Both the position numbers and the translations under genes were made by a program. Source: an uncultured Flavihumibacter sp. (GTDB lineage Bacteria; Bacteroidota; Bacteroidia; Chitinophagales; Chitinophagaceae). Taken from it: a stretch of DNA of 7,707 bases. Positions 7,001 through 7,707 of this stretch are shown piece after piece; position 1 is the first letter of the stretch, and each line of letters opens with the position of its first letter. The stretch covers positions 1 to 7,707 of the forward strand of contig CAMLPA010000148.1 in the NCBI GenBank assembly GCA_946481605.1. Reading direction: 5' to 3'. The notes beneath the pieces are model-generated. The model was not told the DNA's origin and did not search any database. It saw only the letters and a program-made list of their open reading frames with translations.

Positions 7001-7707
7001 ACTTCCATGATCTGGGATTTCGGCGACAACAGTCCGCTGAGCCCGCTTCCCGCGCCCGCACATTTTTACAACACACCGGATTCCTTCCTGGCGAAAATTT
7101 ACATCAACTCCATTGGGGGTTGCACCGATACTGCTACCAAAGCCATCGTGGTGCGGGGTCCGAGAGGGACCATGCAGTACAACGGCGTTACGGGTTGCGT
7201 ACCTGTAAAACTGGAACTGGAGGCCATCACCAACGATAAGGTTAGTTTTATATGGGATTACAACGATGGCATAACAGACAATACTACTGCCAAAACCACG
7301 GAACACATTTATGAACTGGCGGGCACCTACTTTCCGAAACTGATTTTAGTGGATGCGGATGGTTGTAAGATTCCGATCGAAGGAACCGATCCTGTGGAAG
7401 TGAAAGGTGTGAAAGCAAATTTCGGCATGTCGGGTACCACTTTTTGCGACATAGGCACACTCCAACTCTACGATTCCAGCAAAGGGAATGATGTTGTCAC
7501 AAAATACACCTGGCGGCTGGGCGAGGGTTCCGTGAAAAACGGCCCCAACGTTTCACATACTTACACCCAAACCGGGAGGTACCCCGTAAAACTTGTGATA
7601 GAAACGGCTACGGGATGCAGTGATTCCCTTGAAACAGCCGCACCTGTTGTGGTGGCGCCTAGTCCTGAGATCAGTTTTTCGGGAACGATGGAAGCCTGCG
7701 AACCGGC
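4100..7707 (+). CDS. Giant secreted PKD-repeat surface protein, N-terminal 1202 residues (3' end off window)
   Basis: The frame opens at ATG 4100 and is uninterrupted to the window edge (1202 codons plus two bases). Residues 1-19 are a signal peptide (MKYVLTALLFFLPGMLLAQ; likely cut next to A18/Q19), so the protein is exported. The rest is an array of PKD (polycystic kidney disease) beta-sandwich domains, an Ig-like fold used as spacers in bacterial surface proteins. Each unit starts near ADFS...GCxP, has a W-x-F-G-D-G core (clearest as WDFGDG at 137-142), then H-x-Y-x-x-x-G-x-Y-x-V-x-L and a GCxDT turn. Proteins of this design in Bacteroidota often end in a gliding-motility-associated or type IX secretion sorting domain; that part would lie past base 7707 and is not seen. 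Likely roles are adhesion, gliding or matrix; these are inference. It starts 48 bases after the lipoprotein gene with no terminator between, so it may share that operon. Antisense open frames of up to 364 codons across it are shadows of the repeats. Confidence 0.93.
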   Translation, partial: MKYVLTALLFFLPGMLLAQLKADFSANITSGCNPIVVEFTNQSTGAVSYLWNLGNNTVSTQQHPKVSYTDTGWITVKLVITAANGQKDSIVKNQYIRVNASPKVNFTASATTGCFPLRAQFFDASTPEAGTIRTWLWDFGDGTTSDQKNPEHIYTRAGNFNVTLQVTNSEGCKSTFSKPNYIRLSDGVKADFTFSAPSSCKPPTSIQFTNTSSGTGSRTYTWHFGDGNTSTVMSPAYSYTKPGTYTVMLVAVNDKGCRDTLKQENAITIGTVKADFSVASTACQRNLVQFSNTSSPAPYSAFWEFSDGGTAYGLNASHRFANAGKYTVKLTSYFGACQDVVTKEIEVLPTPRPDFSTSDSSGCAVPFPITFNNLSSGNPSGYFWRFDDGGTSTSANPSHTYNNTGYFSPMLVVVGANGCRDSVEKRYLIQITRPNIVFYNAYAEGCAPLAYRPIPYVLNTTEAVVKYEWYFGDGGYSSQQTPNYTYTTTGVYNVKLVITTAGGCKDSVTYTSTVRVGGKSGRDFSATPLNGCANDPVTFTQTGNGSASDLWLFGDGASVSGTNATHQYSDTGKFTVKLVTYNNGCRDTITKADYIFIKPPIARFFTNPVNCNAAFERSFSDQSIEPLTWNWDFGDNTTSTSPSPSHTYAKNGVYNVTLTVTNGGCTNRYTQTVSIEVFTPDLSINTTEACKNTMVVYTPSGVSTITSAPYVYWEFTNAAKGYTYYTASFSNAPLNMSLPEAGKYNITMRVTNQYGCTYTVNKPQAVEIFGPTARFTPSKYRPCLNETFTLNDQSFSDGKNPITQWIWQYDPNDADTLAAPPFEHAYSSGGAKFPLLTVTDSRGCKHSESGAYMFVPTPKAAFFASATESCDNKPIRFTNNSSADIPTYSWDFGNGKTSNAYEPTTQYEGDGSYTVRLAIRDYYGCTDTLIQEKAVTIANPVAAFTISDSVSTCPPLLVNFTNASSNFTSMIWDFGDNSPLSPLPAPAHFYNTPDSFLAKIYINSIGGCTDTATKAIVVRGPRGTMQYNGVTGCVPVKLELEAITNDKVSFIWDYNDGITDNTTAKTTEHIYELAGTYFPKLILVDADGCKIPIEGTDPVEVKGVKANFGMSGTTFCDIGTLQLYDSSKGNDVVTKYTWRLGEGSVKNGPNVSHTYTQTGRYPVKLVIETATGCSDSLETAAPVVVAPSPEISFSGTMEACEP
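4160..7707 (+). repeat. Tandem PKD-domain array: 14 complete units plus start of a 15th
   Basis: Unit boundaries in residues of the PKD protein: 21-101, 102-186, 187-270, 271-349, 350-432, 433-517, 518-598, 599-678, 679-769, 770-855, 856-938, 939-1020, 1021-1102, 1103-1186, and 1187 onward (16 residues to the edge). Units are 79-91 residues long and abut with almost no linker. At DNA level they have diverged: only short identities survive, for example a 14-base match accgtaaagctggt at 4322-4335 and 5822-5835. The array is therefore old rather than freshly expanded. Units 2, 3, 8, 11 and 12 keep the best WDFGDG-type core; units 9 (WEFTNA) and 10 (WQYDPN) are the most degenerate. Confidence 0.88.

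Overview
The window looks like chromosomal DNA of a Bacteroidota bacterium, most likely of the Chitinophagaceae type. This is inferred from three things: a secreted protein of the '(V)YVQTDKS...W(F)KAY' MG2/TonB-plug kind, signal peptides ending in Ala-Gln, and a giant tandem PKD-repeat surface protein, together with weak Shine-Dalgarno signals throughout. Base composition is close to balanced and codon use is even across the genes. I see no mobile element, CRISPR array, tRNA or rRNA.

Layout. Bases 1-1817 (minus strand) hold the first 605 codons of a secreted protein with MG2/macroglobulin-like domains leading into a TonB-dependent receptor plug-type segment; its 3' end lies outside the window. 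Bases 1818-2113 are a divergent intergenic region. It holds a possible minus-strand promoter, a 9-base direct repeat, and a strong plus-strand intrinsic terminator ending about 47 bases before the next gene. The terminator closes a stretch that can fold and whose 5' part can compete for a terminator arm, so a small RNA or an attenuating leader is plausible. Bases 2114-3616 (plus) encode a complete M32-family metallocarboxypeptidase of 500 residues with every family motif intact. Bases 3629-4051 encode a 140-residue probable lipoprotein of unknown function. Bases 4100-7707 encode the first 1202 residues of a secreted protein made of 14 complete PKD-like repeats and the start of a fifteenth; it runs off the right edge.

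The three plus-strand genes are separated by only 12 and 48 bases with no terminator between them, so they may be co-transcribed: one probable cytoplasmic peptidase followed by two envelope or secreted proteins. No functional link among them is demonstrated by the sequence. Both large envelope genes are truncated by the window, so their C-terminal sorting or anchoring domains cannot be read here. The most interesting items are the terminator-ended structured region before the peptidase gene and the strict two-cysteine pattern of the PKD repeats.
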